DNA of 62,000 nucleotides from Lingula anatina (taxonomy: Eukaryota > Brachiopoda > Lingulata > Lingulida > Lingulidae): contig NW_019775613.1 of the NCBI RefSeq assembly GCF_001039355.2, positions 290,516 to 352,515 on the forward strand. Direction: 5' to 3'. Under the pieces are notes generated by a model that worked only from the letters and a program-made list of their open reading frames with translations, was not told the origin of the DNA and searched no databases. The translations under genes were made by a program, and so were the position numbers. Numbering within the stretch: position 1 is the stretch's first letter; each line of letters begins with the position of its first letter. Positions 60,054 to 62,000 of this stretch are shown piece after piece.

Positions 60054-62000
60054 CTGAAGGAAGAGATAATTTAGAAATTATATTACTTGCGATAAAGCAT
60101 ACGTAAAAAGGAAAATTGATAGTTGGCCAATTATGCAATAATTATATAACAGAACATGCATTAAATAATCATTACATTTTAAATAGTGACTAACGATCGC
60201 ATATCAAAACGCAGATGAATGTAACTTTGAAGTTGTCTTAATCATGTTAGATGCATTTGTGAAACATTGCGGGGCGTTGCAGAGTCGTTTGTTATGGGAA
60301 GTATGGGATGTGTTACGGATGGTATTGAACATTGAACCCGAAGACAGTTAGTTTGCGCAAAATAACGCCCACAAACGGTTGCTTTATCATGAACGAACAC
60401 ACTTTAGCATTTTACGGGGGTGTTTTGTGTTCATGGATTTTCATACACATGAGAGTGACATAGAACAAAGGGTATTGAGGTAAAAGGAAAATAAATCAAA
60501 TCCTTAATCGTGAGTCATTTTCCTCCTGAGAAATTAAAAAGAACGTTCTGGATATTTGTGAGCGGAATGTCTATTGATAATTGTTTTTGAAATGTTGATT
60601 TTTTTAATCCCAAATGATTATTTTTTTTCGAAAGGCTATACGTGCTTCATTGCTCAGATTTTAATACATCTCTAACTTATGTGAACACGATCTTTCTAAG
60701 GACACAATAAACGTTTTAAATCAAAGGGGAAACAAGCTTTTTTTGTGATTTAAGATCAACTGGCGATATTAAGTCACTTATCGTGCGAAATAAGTAGTGT
60801 TTGTGACAACTTGACATTCTCTTTCAAGACACCAAATAGCTACATGCGGTCATTTAAAATGAAAACTATTGCATCTGAGGGGATAGAAAATGTATGACCT
60901 TATTTTATGTCGTTCAACAATTTTAGGTTTAGTAATATTCAACTGTAAAACTGCACCTGAGAAATGACTTTCTTTCAAAAAACGGGAACTGTTGAAAGTT
61001 ACATTAAAAATCCCTATATATTTTGTTTCACACCACAGTAACAAACAATAAGCAATAAGCTTCAAATAGCGTTTAATGCCTCTATTTACTCTGAGGTCGT
61101 TAAACTTATAATGAGTGGATTAACTCTGTTCAGTCTTTGACATAATGCTAACAAACAAACTAAAAAGTCAGATTAAAGTTTTCACGAGAGAAAAACGAAG
61201 GCCATTGTGTGCAAGCGTTCTTCAACCATGTTACGTAACAACAACACCGACACCCTGTAGTTTACTGAGATTTAACAATACCAGTCTCATGCATTTACCT
61301 GACGTGTTGTTAAAATGCCCTTGACTGTAATTTGGCTCTACGCTTCAATGGTAATTTTAGCTTTTAAAATGGCGCAACAATTCGTTCAACCCATATATAA
61401 TACACTCGTGGTGACAGGAGGCAATACACCTGCATTTGCCGTCTAATGTTTAACTAGGCAAGTAATTAAATCAGGCTGTTCACTATACATGAACGTTTAT
61501 AGTCCGAACCCGCGTTGTTACTTAGAACACCACGTTTCAGCCTCTAAACAGATTCAACTTGAAGCCAGTTTCACAAAGAGAAAATTTATGATTTAGTGAA
61601 GCAATTTAAAACGCCATGGTTGGTTTTATTCCAAAATATTTTACACAAGACCTTAAATTGCAGTTGGGTCAGTCTGATGGAGCATCATCAGCGAAAACGC
61701 GCCAAAAAGACCTTGAGGGTGTCTCCATTATCGTCTGCCGCCTTTCGCTGCAAACGAGAATCTTGTCCATATAAATGACGCATGAGCTTGGCCTGCAGGG
61801 GAAATGTTTGTCCTTCGACAAGTTTAAGTGTAGGTTAGACCTAAATGATGCATCCGTTTGCCTTGCAATCACGGACACAAACTTTCAACGCTTTAATTAT
61901 GCTTTAGCAATCGTAATTTTGAGGGTGTAAATAAATAAAGGGTATTTGGAAATATTTTAGAAATATTTTAAGCTCAAAACATCATCGGCCCATTTCCAAA
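60054..62000. other. No supportable gene; upstream intron of LAPTM-like gene likely
   Basis: I looked for the missing 5' exon(s) of the LAPTM-like gene on the minus strand. I found no segment with hydrophobic coding character next to a good donor. A donor-like CGTCAG|GTAAAT near 61298 and an acceptor-like CCCTGCAG near 61795 are present but do not frame a convincing exon. Confidence 0.4.

Noticed and set aside
61669-61878. Possible exon or short peptide precursor on the minus strand near the right edge
   Set aside because: Acceptor-like CTGCAG is present but the donor is poor, the frame stops soon, and no match to the LAPTM N-terminus or a known peptide is seen.

Overview
This window is animal nuclear DNA. 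Genes are split by introns with GT/AG borders, intergenic and intronic DNA is AT-rich and full of microsatellites, and the single tRNA gene has a canonical eukaryotic intron. The recognisable proteins (JADE, FAM47E, TMEM165, KCTD3/SHKBP1) are close to their vertebrate orthologs but sit in a compact invertebrate layout. A lophotrochozoan, perhaps a mollusc, is my best guess; the species cannot be fixed from sequence alone. All exon borders were read by eye from splice sites, reading frame and family similarity. Every complete multi-exon model closes in frame.

Layout, left to right. 1-7955: gene-poor DNA, most likely intron 1 of the next gene. 7956-11438 (-): one large first coding exon of a disordered protein, probably the N-terminal part of an ARHGEF17/TEM4-like RhoGEF whose catalytic exons lie outside the window. 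12720-22911 (-): a complete 14-coding-exon JADE gene (857 aa; PHD plus extended PHD; HBO1 acetyltransferase scaffold). 23793-24493: a divergent promoter shared with 24494-28520 (+), a complete 9-exon FAM47E ortholog (444 aa). 29658-33315 (+): a complete 7-exon TMEM165 (300 aa, Golgi cation/proton exchanger). 36803-40151 (-): a complete 4-exon KCTD3/SHKBP1 ortholog (735 aa), tail to tail with TMEM165. 40717-40983: an assembly gap inside a G/C homopolymer region. 46895-50515 (+) and 51466-52818 (-): two unrecognised genes, tail to tail, whose products appear to share a short N-terminal helical module. 56889-60053 (-): the 3' six exons of a four-helix membrane protein with a PY-motif tail, LAPTM4-like, with an intron-containing tRNA-Tyr gene inside one of its introns.

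The genes do not form one pathway. They cover chromatin (JADE; FAM47E is linked to PRMT5 in mammals), Golgi ion and glycosylation homeostasis (TMEM165), endolysosomal membrane traffic (LAPTM-like), signalling scaffolds (KCTD3/SHKBP1) and Rho/actin control (ARHGEF17-like). The most novel material is the orphan gene pair at 46.9-52.8 kb. Next come a TTAA-flanked MITE family with two copies in this window, a candidate RFX X-box in the JADE/FAM47E divergent promoter, and a tandem Ser/Arg motif array in the KCTD3 ortholog. I saw no CRISPR array, virus, toxin gene or autonomous transposon.
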